From: Spisula solida
Taxonomy: Eukaryota; Mollusca; Bivalvia; Venerida; Mactridae
NCBI GenBank assembly: GCA_947247005.1
Contig: OX365948.1
Location: 12,699,455 to 12,763,454 of the forward strand
Reading direction: 5' to 3'
DNA: 64,000 nucleotides
The stretch's first letter is position 1, and every line of letters starts with the position of its first letter. This document shows positions 35,287 to 47,699 of the stretch, piece by piece. Both the position numbers and the translations under genes were made by a program. Under the pieces are notes generated by a model, which saw nothing but the letters and a program-made list of their open reading frames with translations, did no database searches and was not told where the DNA came from.

Positions 35287-36216
35287 TTTAGCTCATCTGA
35301 GCATGCTCAATGTGAGCTATTGTGATCGCCCTATGTCCGTCGTCCACCGTCCACCATCCGTCCTCCACCGTCAACAATTCTTAATAAAACTTGGTCACAA
35401 TATGTACCTTTATAAAATCTAGGTCAATTTTGCAACTGGGTCACTTGTGGCCAAAAACTAGGTCACCAGGTCACATTGAAGAAAAACCTTTTTAACACTT
35501 TAGAGGTAACATTTTTTACTAAATCTTTATAAAACTTGGTCACAATATTTGTCTCTATGAAATCTGGGTCAAGTTCGTAACTGAGACATCTGGGGTAAAA
35601 AAACTAGGTCACCAGATCACATCAAAGAAAATCCTTGTGTAACGGTTGTTGGGTGCATAAAGGGAGGTAATTGGATAATTATGCACAAAAGTAAACCTTG
35701 TAGGTTGTCATTAGAGTAGAATGGCATATATAAGGCCAACAAATCACCCTTCGTGCTGAGCTAGCTTTTCACTGACGGGATTTGTTGGTGTCTGTCCGTC
35801 CGTCCGACACGTTACAAATGGTGGCATCGGTGGGATGAAGTCAACTGCCAGACCGGAGTTGCCTTACCCACGTATTTCCCGGACGAGATTTCTCGGAGGG
35901 GGAAGTAATGTAACGGTTGTTGGGTGCATAAAGGGAGGTAATTGGATAATTATGCACAAAGTAAACTCTGTAGGTTGTCATGAGAGTAGAATGGTATATA
36001 TAAGGCCAACAAATCGCCGTTAGTGGTGAGCTAGCTTTTCACTGATGGGATTTGTTGGTGTCAGTCCGTCCGGCACGTTACACTTGTTTACACGCTAGAT
36101 GTCACATTTTTACCTCATCTTTATAAAACCTGGCCACAAAGTGTGTATTTGTAAAATCTGCATCAAATATCAAGGTCATAAAAAAGACATATCATAACAC
36201 ATATGGCCCTCTTGTT
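35287..36216 (-). mobile_element. Hairpin-ended repeat family 2, reversed copy
   Basis: Read on the minus strand it starts AAACAAGAGGGCC, has TGACCT-containing monomers, a GGAC-rich tract (GTCC tracts near 35337-35370 on plus) and ends at a hairpin plus CTAAAAA. It is inserted in an A/T run of the foldback's left arm and is itself split by the LTR pair at 35638-36082. Confidence 0.75.
35638..36082 (+). mobile_element. TRIM-like miniature LTR retrotransposon
   Basis: Two direct LTRs, 35638-35816 and 35909-36082, both start TGTAACGGTT and end CGTTACA and differ at few positions. The 92-bp interior starts with a primer-binding site whose TGGTGGCATCGGTGGGA is complementary to a tRNA 3' end finishing in CCA, and ends with a purine tract GGAGGGGGAAG. 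CTTG flanks both sides (35634-35637, 36083-36086). TATATAAGG inside each LTR is a TATA box. There is no gag or pol, so it needs a helper. Confidence 0.92.
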
Positions 36217-37248
36217 TAATAAAAAACATGAAATTTCATGCACCCTAAAGTTTTAAAAAGATTACAATTTAAGATCATATAAAGTGTATAAAGAATTCTG
36301 GAGTATTTCACACAATTTTGGCTAGGCTCATGAACTTTAAAAAAATGTGCCCCCCCCCCCCCCCCTTGCGAAGATTTTTGTCAATTTTGAAATAAAATCA
36401 TTTTTCCAGATTCTATGTTTTAAAATCTCACGTGAATTGATTAATTTGATTTCATTGTTATATAATTAGTGATAAATCTATCAACAAGAAAATTTCGAAA
36501 TCTAATTTAATTCTATCGTGTCCCGGGCACACACGTGGTTTTAGCGTTATAACTTTTTTATTTATTATTATTTTTGCATGAAATTTTGCATTACCTTTTT
36601 TGATGAAAAAGTCGGTATTTCAAACCTAAATTGGGCTTTGTTCCTATCAATGTTTTCTTTTTTTCTGTCTCCGTGATAATTGCAATATACACTTGAAAAC
36701 AAATTTTCTGTAACAATTTTTTTGGACAGGTCTTTGTTTGGACAAAGAATACGGGGTGTATCAGGTTTTAATTAACGTGCGTGCTCTTTGGTGATGTGTA
36801 AATTCGTGATGTGCCGTGTAGGTGAGAACATATCTCGTGAAAATCGCTTTTGTGTTCGCGAACAGTACTTGGGGCTTTGTATCGATTACCAATCACGCTG
36901 TAAAGGGCGCGTAAGATTTATCCAGAAAATCACGTGACATTATCGGCCTAAGCATTGAATGACGGGAGTTTATACGTTTTCATGCTGACATTTGATAAAC
37001 TATGACTTATTGATGTAAGTAAAGTACTTGTATCTATATCATATTGCAATGCCGATAGATCTAAAAATACATGTGTTTAGATCTTTGCAATGCCGTATTT
37101 TCTGGTTTGATATTATTCTTTAATTTGTTGTAAATCAGGACTAGAATGTACCAGTTTACCTCCTCTTCTCCCATAATGTTCTGTGTTTTTGAACAATGTT
37201 TACATTATTTACCAGGTATTGTCGAACAATGTGTGGCCACGAGATCAA

Positions 37249-37690
37249 CAGGTCTAGTAAAGTGCTTTATTTACAGATTATTTGTAAATTTACACAAGTT
37301 CAATCTGTAAAAAGAGTGCTAAATTTTCAAGAAAACAAGTTTGTCAAAAATTGTATACACAGTGATACATAGTTTTATTTGGTTGAATATTGAAGGTAAA
37401 TCATTATTAAAGGCAGAAAATGTGCTCCTTTTTCCATAATAATAACTTTGAGATATTGCATATTTTCATTTTTGAAATTAATAAAATGCACTTTTCTTTG
37501 CGTTACGAATAGATAATGATATGTATAATTCATAACAGCCCCGTTAAAATAAACATGAGCCAGTGCTTAAATATTAAAATAATTAACTTTGATTTCAAAA
37601 TCTGTAAATTTACAGAACACAAAATCTAAAATTTTAAAGATATTGTGTAAATTTACAGATGATCTGTAAATGTAGCACTTTACTAGACCT
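37249..37690. mobile_element. 442-bp MITE with GATCAA target duplication
   Basis: CAGGTCTAGTAAAGTGCT and AGCACTTTACTAGACCT are inverted ends; the homology continues through TTTACAGAT and TGTAAATTTACACAA. GATCAA flanks both sides (37243-37248, 37691-37696). It is nested in the foldback core. Confidence 0.85.
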
Positions 37691-39104
37691 GATCAAAGTG
37701 TTCCACTTGCAACATTCACTGATTTTGAATTTGTGGATTCGTAAATCACCTATGCAAGACATTTTATGTTTGTAGCTGAAATTGAAATCATCAGTGACTG
37801 TAACCGTGTCAGAAAATAATGTTTGATCACAGGAACTTGCATTTATAATTTGAAAAAAAAATGAAAAAAAAATATAGTTTAATAGTACAGTAGGCCATTT
37901 TTTTTCAAATTTAAAGTTCATGTGTCTAGTGTTGAATTTTAATATTTTTTGAAAGTTAGAGTGCAGGAAATCTTATGATTTTTATTAAAATGTTACCAAA
38001 AAAATCAATCTGAACCTGTGGAAACTTTCAGTTATAGATCTAATATTGTTTATTTCATTGGTTGTTTTCCGTTTGGATGAATCTTTCCTTCACTTACATG
38101 GTTGAATTTCAAATGGAATGAATTAATTTTAAGATTGAAAACTTTCCTACTGTTAAATTTCATGCAACTTCATGAAAACAAATAAAAAATCCAATTTGCT
38201 TAACTTTTTTTAATTTAACATCTTACTAAAAAATTTAAAGTTCTTATTTGGAAAAATCTTCAATGGAGTAAACATTTGTTTAGATATTAAATTGCGTAAA
38301 AACTTTACGTTGTCTGATTATGTAGCGCGAATTTTAATAATTTGACGCCTGGTTTGTAAATTTTAGGGAATTGAAAGAAATTATTTTTAGATAATTGTTA
38401 AACTCATTGTACAATTTTAGTACATTGACTTCTGATTTTAAAAGCTTAAAGTGCAGGAAATTGCATGATTTTAATTCGAAAAGTGAAAAAAATATTGCTG
38501 GGAGGGAACACCCCTCCCACACCCACCCCAACTGTAACATTCTAATAGCTACCTGTGCCCCCTTTACTCGAACATTTCTGGATCCAGGGCTATCGCTTCA
38601 GTCCTAAAATTAACAATTTCAATGGGTTTTGCAATGACTTGTTTTGATTACTAATCCCATGAATAGACAGTTTCTACACAAATGCCTTCTTCAAATGTTA
38701 AATACAAAACAGATTTTTAAGTTTTACATGGTTTAATATATTCAATAATTAATGGAAAAAATATAATTGATACACTATTATTGTATAGTCGAGCACCTGA
38801 ATAATAGATAGGAGAACATAACAATGTTATTTATATTGAATTTGAATAAGCACTTTTTGCAGGATTTTGACACAAAAATTGGCAATTTTCAATTTGTGAT
38901 AAAAACTCTTTTACAAGTTGAATTTTCATTTGCTGATACAAAGATTTTTTATGAACATACATATTTCAATATAGTATAATAATTTCAGCTGAAAATTATA
39001 TTGCAAGCTTAAAAAATCTAATTGTTTTATGACACAGTTTCACTCTGATGACATCAATTTCAGCTGAGCAATTTACCTTAACTGTTAAGTAACCATAGCA
39101 GTGT

Positions 39105-39310
39105 ATGAAATTTAGCACTATTGGCTGCTGGGTTTGAGCCCTTATTTAGTGCCTAAACCAGGTTGTGTGATCCTGGAGGACCGGGTATGCAGTCGTAGTG
39201 CATGTTCATACATATTGAATAAGGTCATCCACACGGTCCTATCTGGGGGCTGATAGTAGGGACAGGGCACAGAAATGGCTATAGTAGCAGTGTATAAAAA
39301 TGAGTGCTAT
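39105..39310 (+). repeat. Isolated copy of the 366-bp repeat
   Basis: GGCTGCTGGGTTTGAGCCC, GGACCGGGTATGCAG and CACACGGTCCTATC match the array at 30925-32085. Confidence 0.75.
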
Positions 39311-39721
39311 CAAAGAAGGGTGCTATTGACAGCTATTTATATAATATCCAAAAATAACATTTTTTTTTCTATGTAAATGTATTAATTTTTTAATCAACAG
39401 ACATTGAGAAATTGACAAATATTGTACATGTATATGTTATATAAAAAATAAAAGAATCATAGGAGTCTGTATATACACTTAAAAATGCTAATTTCTAAAG
39501 TTAAAATGCCTACTATTGCAAATAATATGTTCAACCCTAATGTGTACAGATTAGGTAAAAATATATTTTTTTAATTCTCCCCCATCCTTTTCTGAACAAA
39601 ATTTGTATGACGATCTAGGAATTGATTTATTACAGCCTGGGCCTTATAGACATCGGTTTGTTACCAACACCTCACTGTTTTTGTTTCAACTTCAAGAAAT
39701 TATTTTTAAATTGTCTTACAG

Positions 39722-39829
39722 ATGAGAATGTTTGAATGATGAGATGATCCATAAATCAGTTGTCATGGGGGAACATCTAGACACTACCTACATGGACAGA
39801 ATGACTTCAATAGCACATACAGCAAATAG
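39722..39829 (+). other. Exon-like segment with short open start
   Basis: Flanked by a polypyrimidine acceptor (ttgtcttacag) and a good donor (gtacgt). From the ATG at 39765 there are 21 codons open to the donor (MGEHLDTTYMDRMTSIAHTA...). Its 5' half is duplicated at 40508. Joined by phase to 48507-48557 it would stay open. I do not recognise a protein, and chance is quite possible. Confidence 0.25.
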
Positions 39830-39959
39830 GTACGTTATTTACAAGTATTATGGCCAATTCTAAGTTATTTTTTAAATTGTGTAACAATGTCAATGATGAG
39901 CATAGCCTTTATTTGCCAGTCAGCTTTCTGCTGAATTATGGCAGGCATATACATGAGTG

Positions 39960-40040
39960 CCACCACCCATATTCACACTATGTTGACTCACTGTATTGAA
40001 CACGGGTCACCAGATTAGACGGCAAGCTTGCTAACAATTG
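39960..40040 (-). repeat. tRNA-derived SINE head
   Basis: On the minus strand AGCTTGCCGTCTAATCTGGT followed by GTGTTCAATAC resembles an anticodon arm and B box. The same CTTGCCGTCTAATCTGG core occurs at 45545. Confidence 0.45.
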
Positions 40041-40507
40041 AAACTTCTTACTTGCACACAATGAGAACACTATTTCATGTCAAGACATCGCGATATTTCT
40101 TTGCATTATTAACAATTATGTTTAAATTGAAAAATAATGATAATAATAAAGATACAAATGATTATTGCTTATAGCCTTACAATTCACTGTTATTTGGTGC
40201 CTATTAGTTCAATAGTTTTTCTATTGATGCTATTGCATTGAAACTTGACAAACTTTTTTTATTGTCTTTTGTCACCTCCCCTAGACAAGTAGCATAAGAT
40301 TGGGATGATTTTGCAAGGTGTAATTTAACATCATTGATCAACTTTACTACACAAGTCATATAATTATAGGATTACTTTGTAAGGAGTTAACAGACATTTT
40401 GGTAACTTAAAGTACTTGTGTATACTTTCAACATTGCACTTCAGGGCCATATGTCCCTTATAGTGATAGCTTATTGTTTAGAAATTTATTACTGTCTTGC
40501 CTTTCAG

Positions 40508-40592
40508 ATGAGAATGTTGAGATCTCAAATGATAGGATGAACCATTAAACCAGTTGTCATGGAGGAACATTACATGCTTACAATGACAGATA
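40508..40592 (+). other. Diverged duplicate of the 39722 exon-like segment
   Basis: It has the same acceptor context (tgcctttcag) and starts ATGAGAATGTT. The shared CAGTTGTCATGG.GGAACAT aligns with 39757-39775. The donor is lost and the frame ends after 12 codons. Confidence 0.25.
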
Positions 40593-40721
40593 AGTAACTT
40601 AAAATCTTTATAAAAACAGCAACGTTTTCATGCAGCGGGTTGTACAGAAGATTTTCTACATGGTGGATGCCCGAGTGTCATGATCGCTATATCATGAACA
40701 TGCACCCATACAATTGTTTCT

Positions 40722-41255
40722 AGACTTCCATTGTCACTGTTGTTGACACCCCTGTGCACTCAACAACCAAATATTTGACCAAATTGTACGCAATTGTCTG
40801 CATTAGGGTAGTCTACATGGACATTGTCCTTTCGTTGGCTGTGCTATGATGCATAAATTGTCATTGTGTACATCGTGTTAACAGTGCACATGCAAACACC
40901 ACCACTGGATAGGTCAACAATGGAATAACATTCTCTAATTGAGGTTTTCCAGTCATCTAGTGATGGCAGGGTTCAGGTACACCTGTACAGACTTCCATTG
41001 TCACTGTTGTTGACACCCCTGTGCACTCAACAACCAAATATTTGACCAAATTGTACGCAATTGTCTGCATTAGGGTAGTCTACATGGACATTGTCCTTTC
41101 GTTGGCTGTGCTATGATGCATAAATTGTCATTGTGTACATCGTGTTAACAGTGCACATGCAAACACCACCACTGGATAGGTCAACAATGGAATAACATTC
41201 TCTAATTGAGGTTTTCCAGTCATCTAGTGATGGCAGGGTTCAGGTACACCTGTAC
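40722..41255 (+). repeat. Identical 267-bp tandem duplication
   Basis: 40722-40988 and 40989-41255 read the same base for base, from AGACTTCCATTGTCACTG to CAGGTACACCTGTAC. Such identity implies a very recent event or an assembly artefact. Confidence 0.93.
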
Positions 41256-41639
41256 AGGCGTTGTGCATTGTTATTGAACATGACTTGTTGTGATTGATTA
41301 GAATTTGAATGCCAACGCTTCCTAGGTTTTTGCGAGTCACCTGATCTCGCTGTTTCCAGAGAGTGCCAATATCACTCCATTTCAACAGGATAATGTCACT
41401 AGGAATTTCCTGATTATAGTCGGGGATGAAAACAGATATCGGCCATTCAGGCATAAAGCAATTCGGTGCAATATTCGCGATCCTTTTTGTCAAGCCTGCA
41501 TGCAGTGAGCTCTACTTAGTCTTCACTTTTGGTGTGTGTGCATGCATCAAATCTTTGGGTCATAGTTTGAGATCAATGTTCAAATTGAAGTTTGTCCAGA
41601 CCATAACTTTGACATGAATGTAAACCTAAATATGTGGGA

Positions 41640-42560
41640 GTGTCATGCAGAAAACCCATGTTCTTATTTCAATGGTCAAGGTCACAGCTGGAGGTCAATG
41701 ATCATATTGTAGCTTATAGGGACTGTATGTATTGGGATGTTAAAATAACCTAGCACAAATGTTGACCACAATGATGTGGTATTTCATATGAAAAATGGAA
41801 TCAATATTTCTAAGTTCTAGGTCACACTTATATATATGTATTAATTTTGTCATTGACCTATCAACAGAGCGAGTCATAATTTTATTGAAGAATAGGTAGA
41901 GCTATTTGGCAGTGGTGTTGACGTTGCATGTTTGTGTTTTCACAAGCTTCTATGTCGGAGGACTTCTGATTTACCAGCAAATTTCTATTACTTTTGAGTA
42001 CGTACTTGGGTACATCAATGAAACTTTGTATACAGACAGCTTGTGCGCAGTCGCTGTCTGAGATTGAATGTGGTGCTGATGTGGTCAAGGTCACTGTTGT
42101 TAAAAATAGAAAATCAGTTGCTACTCAATAATTTCAGTTAGGATTGGGATATTGTGATGAAACTTTCTGTATTAGTTCTGCTTATTTAAGGACGACACCT
42201 TTAATTGAAAGTTTGGCTGCTCAGGGTTAAGATCAAGGTCACTGAAACTAAAAATATGTAAACATTCTCTTTATGTTGGAAGCTTTGCAGCAAGATTTTA
42301 CTGCTGAATATTTAATTCTGATTTACCTTATTACATCAATGAAACTTGGTATTATAACAGACAACTTATGTTAAGTCGCCGCTTGAGATTAAAAGTTGTG
42401 CCGATGTGGTCAAGGTCACTGATACTAAAAATAGAAAATCAGTTTTCACTCAAAAACTTCAATTAGGAATGAGACATTGTGATGAAACTTCTTGTATTGA
42501 AAGCTTATGTGAAGACCATGCTTAAGAATGAAATCAGGGCTGATATTGAACATCAGTTTC
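41640..42560 (+). repeat. Degenerate repeat with GTCAAGGTCACTG blocks
   Basis: ACATCAATGAAACTT..., GATGTGGTCAAGGTCACTG and AAAAATAGAAAATCAGTT recur around 42010-42120 and 42335-42440, giving a period near 330 bp. It is a dispersed non-coding repeat type. Confidence 0.6.
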
Positions 42561-43286
42561 TCACGATGCGCCGTAGCGGAGAGTATAGATTTTAAACAAC
42601 TTGAAGGTGCTTACACTTTTATCTTAAAATCCAAGCTAAGCCCCTGGTGTAGAATAAAATTAAAGCTACTCAAAAAGTAATTTTAGGATATTTTATATTA
42701 TTGACAAAAGTTTTTGATAATAAACTGCAGTCATTTCTATACATTTTTCTTTGTTTAAACCTCTCACTTAGCAGAAATGGAATCAAACAGCAGGAAACAA
42801 TTTTGACTGCCGGTTAAAGCTCTGTGAAGATGCCTATTCCTCAGAGCATGTAAAAAGTAGGGGTGGGAATATAAAAGTGCTGCTTCTCAAGATGTTGCAG
42901 CTAATCAGATATGCCGTTTCAAGAGGTTATACTGTACTTAACTTAACACCCATATTAAATTAAACAGAGTAAAAGTTGCTAATTATATATGAACAACATC
43001 ATTGCATTTTTCCTGACATTATAATAAAGTGTGCATGTATACACTTAATAATAAAATGTATGAGCAATAATGTCAAAGTTGTCATCCAGGTTGAAAATTG
43101 TATATCATTGACAATTAAAATACTGTCAAAGGTAACATCTTCTTTTAAATATAAAATATATGTCATTGACATTTTTTAATCTTTCTTCTCCATGTTTCTG
43201 TCATTGACTGTCATAAACAAATGACACATCAAGTTGAAACTTGGTATTGTTTAGTACTTCTTTAATACCTTAAAATACTTTGTAAA

Positions 43287-44190
43287 CATCGTCTGACCTT
43301 TAGAGGAGTACTTTATCAACATCTTCTGACCTTTAGAGAAGTGAAGTACTTTACATCTTCTGACCTTTAGAGGAGTACATTTATAACATCTTCTGACCTT
43401 TAGAGGAGTACATTTATAACATCTTCTGACCTTTAGAGGAGTACATTTATAACATCTTCTGACCTTTAGAGGAGTACATTTATAACATCTTCTGACCTTC
43501 AGTGAAGTACTTTTATAACATCTTCTGTCCTTTAGAGAAGTGAAGTACTTTACATCTTCTGACCTTTAGAGGAGTACATTTATAACATCTTCTGTCCTTT
43601 AGAGGAGTACATTTATAACATCTTCTGACCTTTAGAGGAGTACTTTTATAACATCTTCTGACCTTTAGAGGAGTACTTTATCAACATCTTCTGACCTTTA
43701 GAGGAGTACTTTTATAACATCTTCTGACCTTTAGAGGAGTACTTTTATAACATCTTCTGACCTTTAGAGGAGTACTTTTATAACATCTTCTGACCTTTAG
43801 AGGAGTACTTTTATAACATCTTCTGACCTTTAGAGGAGTACTTTTATAACATCTTCTGACCTTTAGAGGAGTACTTTATCAACATCTTCTGTCCTTTAGA
43901 GGAGTACATTTATAACATCTTCTGACCTTTAGAGGAGTACTTTTATAACATCTTCTGACCTTTAGAGGAGTACTTTTATAACATCTTCTGACCTTTAGAG
44001 GAGTACTTTTATAACATATTCTGACCTTTAGAGGAGTACTTTACAACATCTTCTTGCCTTTAGAGTAGTACTTCATAACATCTTTTGACCTTTAAGAGAA
44101 GTATAACAACTTCTGACCTTAAGAGAAGTACTTTATTACATCTTCTAACCTTTAGAAAAATATTTTATCAACATCTTCTGACCTTTTGGG
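43287..44190 (+). repeat. 33-bp minisatellite, ~27 copies
   Basis: The unit CTTCTGACCTTTAGAGGAGT followed by ACTTTTATAACAT is repeated with minor variants (ACATTTAT, ACTTTATC). Its copies degrade towards the right end. Confidence 0.93.
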
Positions 44191-44239
44191 AGAGAACTTA
44201 GGAGGCGCATTTATGTCCTACACAGTGACTGCTCTTGTT

Positions 44240-44660
44240 TAAAATAAATTTACTGTCAATATGTCTTTTAGTCCCACTTAAAATGGTGCTGTGAACATGT
44301 CAATATGTCTTTTAGTCCCACTGAAATGGTGCCGTGAACATGTCATTATGTCTTTTAATCGTACCTAAAATGGTGCTGTAAACATGTATGTCTTTTAGTC
44401 CCACCTAAAATGGTGCTGTTAACATGTCAATATATCTTTTAATCACACCTAAAATAGTGCTGTGAATGTGTCAATATATCTTTTAGTCCCACCTAAAATG
44501 GCTCTGTGAATATGTCAATATGTCTTTTAGTCCAAACTGAAATGGTGCTGTGAACATGTCAATATGTCTTTTAGTCCCATCTAGTCCAACAAGTACAATT
44601 AATGTATTTTTGTCCCATCAGTTAATCTTTGTCCCTCCTAAAATGGTGCTGTGAATTGGA
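44240..44660 (+). repeat. ~44-bp minisatellite, 8-9 copies
   Basis: ATGTCTTTTAGTCCCACCTA and AAATGGTGCTGTGAACATG alternate with small indels. Confidence 0.85.
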
Positions 44661-45521
44661 AGTAATTACAATAGTATAATTGACGTCTTTTTCATTCACG
44701 CAATATGATGCAGTATTTTCTTGAACTACCTTCTACAAGCCGTTTGGTGAACTTTAATTTAATGCAAACGTTTGTCTTTATATTTAGTTAGTATGTTGTT
44801 ACCAATACATGTTATAATATACAAATTTAGTGTTTCATAAAATTTGGAGTTTTAAATGTCATCTATTATGATTTTGGTTGATTACTTGTAATATTATAAA
44901 CTAAACTGAATATATCTTTCCTGGAATCTCTTCATTGTACATGGCTTTCAGATCTAAATTTAAGGTGGCAAAATTTAGAAAATGGTTACAAGGAACATAT
45001 CTAAACAGTTGTTGAAGCCCTGTGCAAGGTATTTTGGTATTTCAGAACAAGCATGAGATTTGCTGCACCTTAATCCCAATTGACATTTTTTCTCTGTACC
45101 AAGGCAGAATTTAGCCCTATTGTCAACCTGACTAAATTATGTGTCTTGCCTTATGTTGTTAAAACTTGTTTTTTTAAAAATGAAAAAATATATTTTCACT
45201 GTTTGATAGTATGCATGGATTGGTTCTATTGTATCTCTGTTATGGGAGCTTTAGTGTGTTTTGCAGTTTCTGCTGAATGACATTGTCGCTGTCTTTTATA
45301 ACTTGGTGATGATGATTTGCTTCTAAAATATTTACTATGTTATGGAATCAGTCACCTGTAAAACTTCATGATAATCTCAGGTAATCTACTGTCTAATATG
45401 TTACTGTGATAAAAGATTCACATTGACTAAACATTCTATAGCTAGATCTTGAGATAAAGATGTGAGTATTGCATCAGTTCTTGAGATAATGACCTGTAAG
45501 TTACACATGCCTCTTATCTGT

Positions 45522-45580
45522 GCCTCCATAGCTCAGTCAGTAGCGGGCTTGCCGTCTAATCTGGCGATCATACAGAAAAA
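45522..45580 (+). repeat. tRNA-like 5' half (SINE head or tRNA pseudogene)
   Basis: GCCTCCATAGCTCAGTCAGT has a good A box; the next bases TGCCG-TCTAATC-TGGCG form an anticodon arm. No T arm follows, so this is not a functional tRNA. It shares its core with 39960-40040. Confidence 0.5.
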
Positions 45581-46040
45581 TGAAAATAGTTCACAGTAGG
45601 TCTTGAACTTGATGCAATATTGCACTTGGTCTTGAGACAAAGACCTGTGGGTATTGAATCAGTTCTTGAGGTAAGGGTAATGTGTTTACCATATAAAACT
45701 GGTAATAGTTCGCAGTAGGTCTTGAGAACATGATGCAATATTGCACTAGGTCTCTATAAATATGTACACATGTGTGCATGAGTTTGTGCATACTCTGCAA
45801 CAGGTTGATCTACTTGTGAAAATATAGGAACTGGTTCCATAACTTATTTTGACTTCTCATGTTGAAGATGGTACTAATAATTTGTAAAAATTGACAATAG
45901 CATGCAGCAGACAACAGCAATGCTCACAAAAGCATTCCAAATTGTGACATATAGTAGACCAAGCAGAACCCAACAGTGACAAATATTTCCTGTATTTACT
46001 TTTCTTGTAATCATGGAAAAATAAAGACATTTAAGACAAT

Positions 46041-46115
46041 ATTACCTCATCAGCTTAGTGGTTATATGTATCTACCTACAGAGCAGTAGGTCGAAGGTTT
46101 GAACCCTGGCAGGGC
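46041..46115 (+). repeat. tRNA-derived SINE head
   Basis: CATCAGCTTAGTGGTTATAT (A box) and AAGGTTTGAACCCTGGC (B box) are spaced as in a tRNA. The stems are imperfect, so a SINE is likelier than a tRNA gene. Confidence 0.5.
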
Positions 46116-46728
46116 CTGGCTAGGGTTTGTTCTCATAGGGCCAATGCTGTGCCACCAGCTTGATATATTGATAAGTTATGTATGCCTGACTTACTGCCTC
46201 TGGTGTCTGGCATTAAAAGGATAGGAGACAAGTAGATGTGTTCAGAAAATATATAGGGTGTCTCATAAGCCAAATGGGCTTTAAGTTTAAAAGGAGGTTA
46301 CACTTTAAATAAAACACTTCATCCTTAAAGTAAGGTTGACCATAGAGCTTGTAGAAGGTAGCTTATTAAAAATTAAAGTGGTTCCGTGGCTTTGGTATGA
46401 TCAACATCGCTTCAAATTTGAATAAATATTGACTACAGCCTATATATTTCTTCTTTCATTTCATAGATTGCTTATGCCTCTCTAGATATAAAAGTTGTCA
46501 ACGGCCAGTATGTTTGTACTTCCATTTCATAAACAACTTGGCATGTTCTGTCATGTCAAAATATTTGACAAATTGGCCAAAATTCCTTGTTCTCAATTTC
46601 AATTGATGATTTGGCGGTGCATGTAGTTCTCTGTCATCTGGATAACATTTTGCCACAGATAATGCATTCCTCCTTGCATTGCATTGACTGACTGATCTTG
46701 TCCTCTCTAAATAAAACATAGACAGGCG

Positions 46729-46970
46729 TGTTACAGCAAATGCAGTGTTACAGCAAATGCAGTGTTACAGCGTTACAGCAAATGCATTGTTACAGCAAAT
46801 GCAGTGTTACAGCAAATGCATTGTTACAGCAAATGCAGTGTTACAGCAAATGCAGTGTTACAGCAAATGCAGTGTTACAGCAAATGCACTGTTACAGCAA
46901 ATGCACTGTTACAGCAAATGCACTGTTACAGCAAATGCACTGTTACAGCAAATGCATTGTTACAGCAAAT
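46729..46970 (+). repeat. 17-bp minisatellite, ~14 copies
   Basis: GTTACAGCAAATGCAGT is repeated, with T/A variants in the last bases (GCATT, GCACT). Three overlapping frames stay open only because the unit lacks stops. Confidence 0.95.
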
Positions 46971-47699
46971 ATTGCCTTGACCCTTTCAAATTCATTTAAT
47001 ATACTGATGGGAATTTTCTTAAATAAATGTGACAAAACCAATACTAGTACTTCCTCCTTCCATTTAACAAACCATTCGACATTAGCCAACTGACTTTTCC
47101 CCTTTCATTTAGAATACAGGTGTGTGTTTTCTTCTGTCATTTTGAAATGACATTTATCAACGGTCATAATACAGTACACTTTCCTCTTTTTCATTCAATG
47201 AACTGATGTTTCTTTGTTTTCTCTAGTGTCACCAGATATCATTTGGCAACAGACAATATTACATTCCTCCTTATATTAAATAACTGAACTTAATTAGAAT
47301 TTTTTAACTCTACACATCAAGTGGTTTTAACACTTAATTTAAAACTCCACAGTGCACTGATGCTAAGATACTGTTTTATACATCATTACCGGTGCATTTT
47401 TCTCATAAACAGTGGATTCATGTTATGATATTTGTCAGGAAATAATGTTACAAGGTTGCTCATGTATAATTATTAACTTTCACTCTTTTATAAAATACTG
47501 GTGTTAGTAAAAATGAATGTATAATGGTATCACAGATCAGGGAATAAAGAACTTCCAAAAATATGTTTCCAATACCAGGACTGTGCATCTGTTAGAATGA
47601 CTGATACGATATTTAATTCAATACAATATGATTGATATTCAATATATCATAATTCATTTAATGTAGTTTTCTTTAGGCAATAAACATCCAAGACTTACA

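Larger units (their letters stand above)
33705..38590. mobile_element. 4.9-kb foldback element with long inverted arms
   Basis: The left arm from GCCCGGATCCAGAAA (33705) and the right arm ending TTTCTGGATCCAGGGC (38590) are inverted copies. The match continues inward through blocks such as TTCGAATTAAAATCATGCAA, and again beyond the 34101-35171 insertion with GTTTCCACAGGTTCAGAT (35264) against its inverse near 38018. Arm homology is well over 350 bp. The core has no recognisable gene; it contains poly-C/G tracts, a CpG-richer patch at 36760-36960 and a MITE. Confidence 0.82.
44660..46728. other. Non-coding, two tRNA-like heads only
   Basis: Apart from the tRNA-like segments at 45522-45580 and 46041-46115, nothing is supported. 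CTTGAGATAA and GCAGTAGGTCTTGA recur loosely between 45440 and 45760. Confidence 0.5.

Noticed and set aside
43287..44190. CRISPR-like regular array
   Set aside because: The whole 33-bp unit is repeated without unique spacers, and the setting is a eukaryotic genome. It is a minisatellite.
45522..45580. Functional tRNA-Leu gene
   Set aside because: Only the 5' half folds. The T arm and acceptor 3' strand are absent.
46728..47093. Frames of repeated LLQQMQCYSKC
   Set aside because: Product of the 17-bp minisatellite read in three frames.
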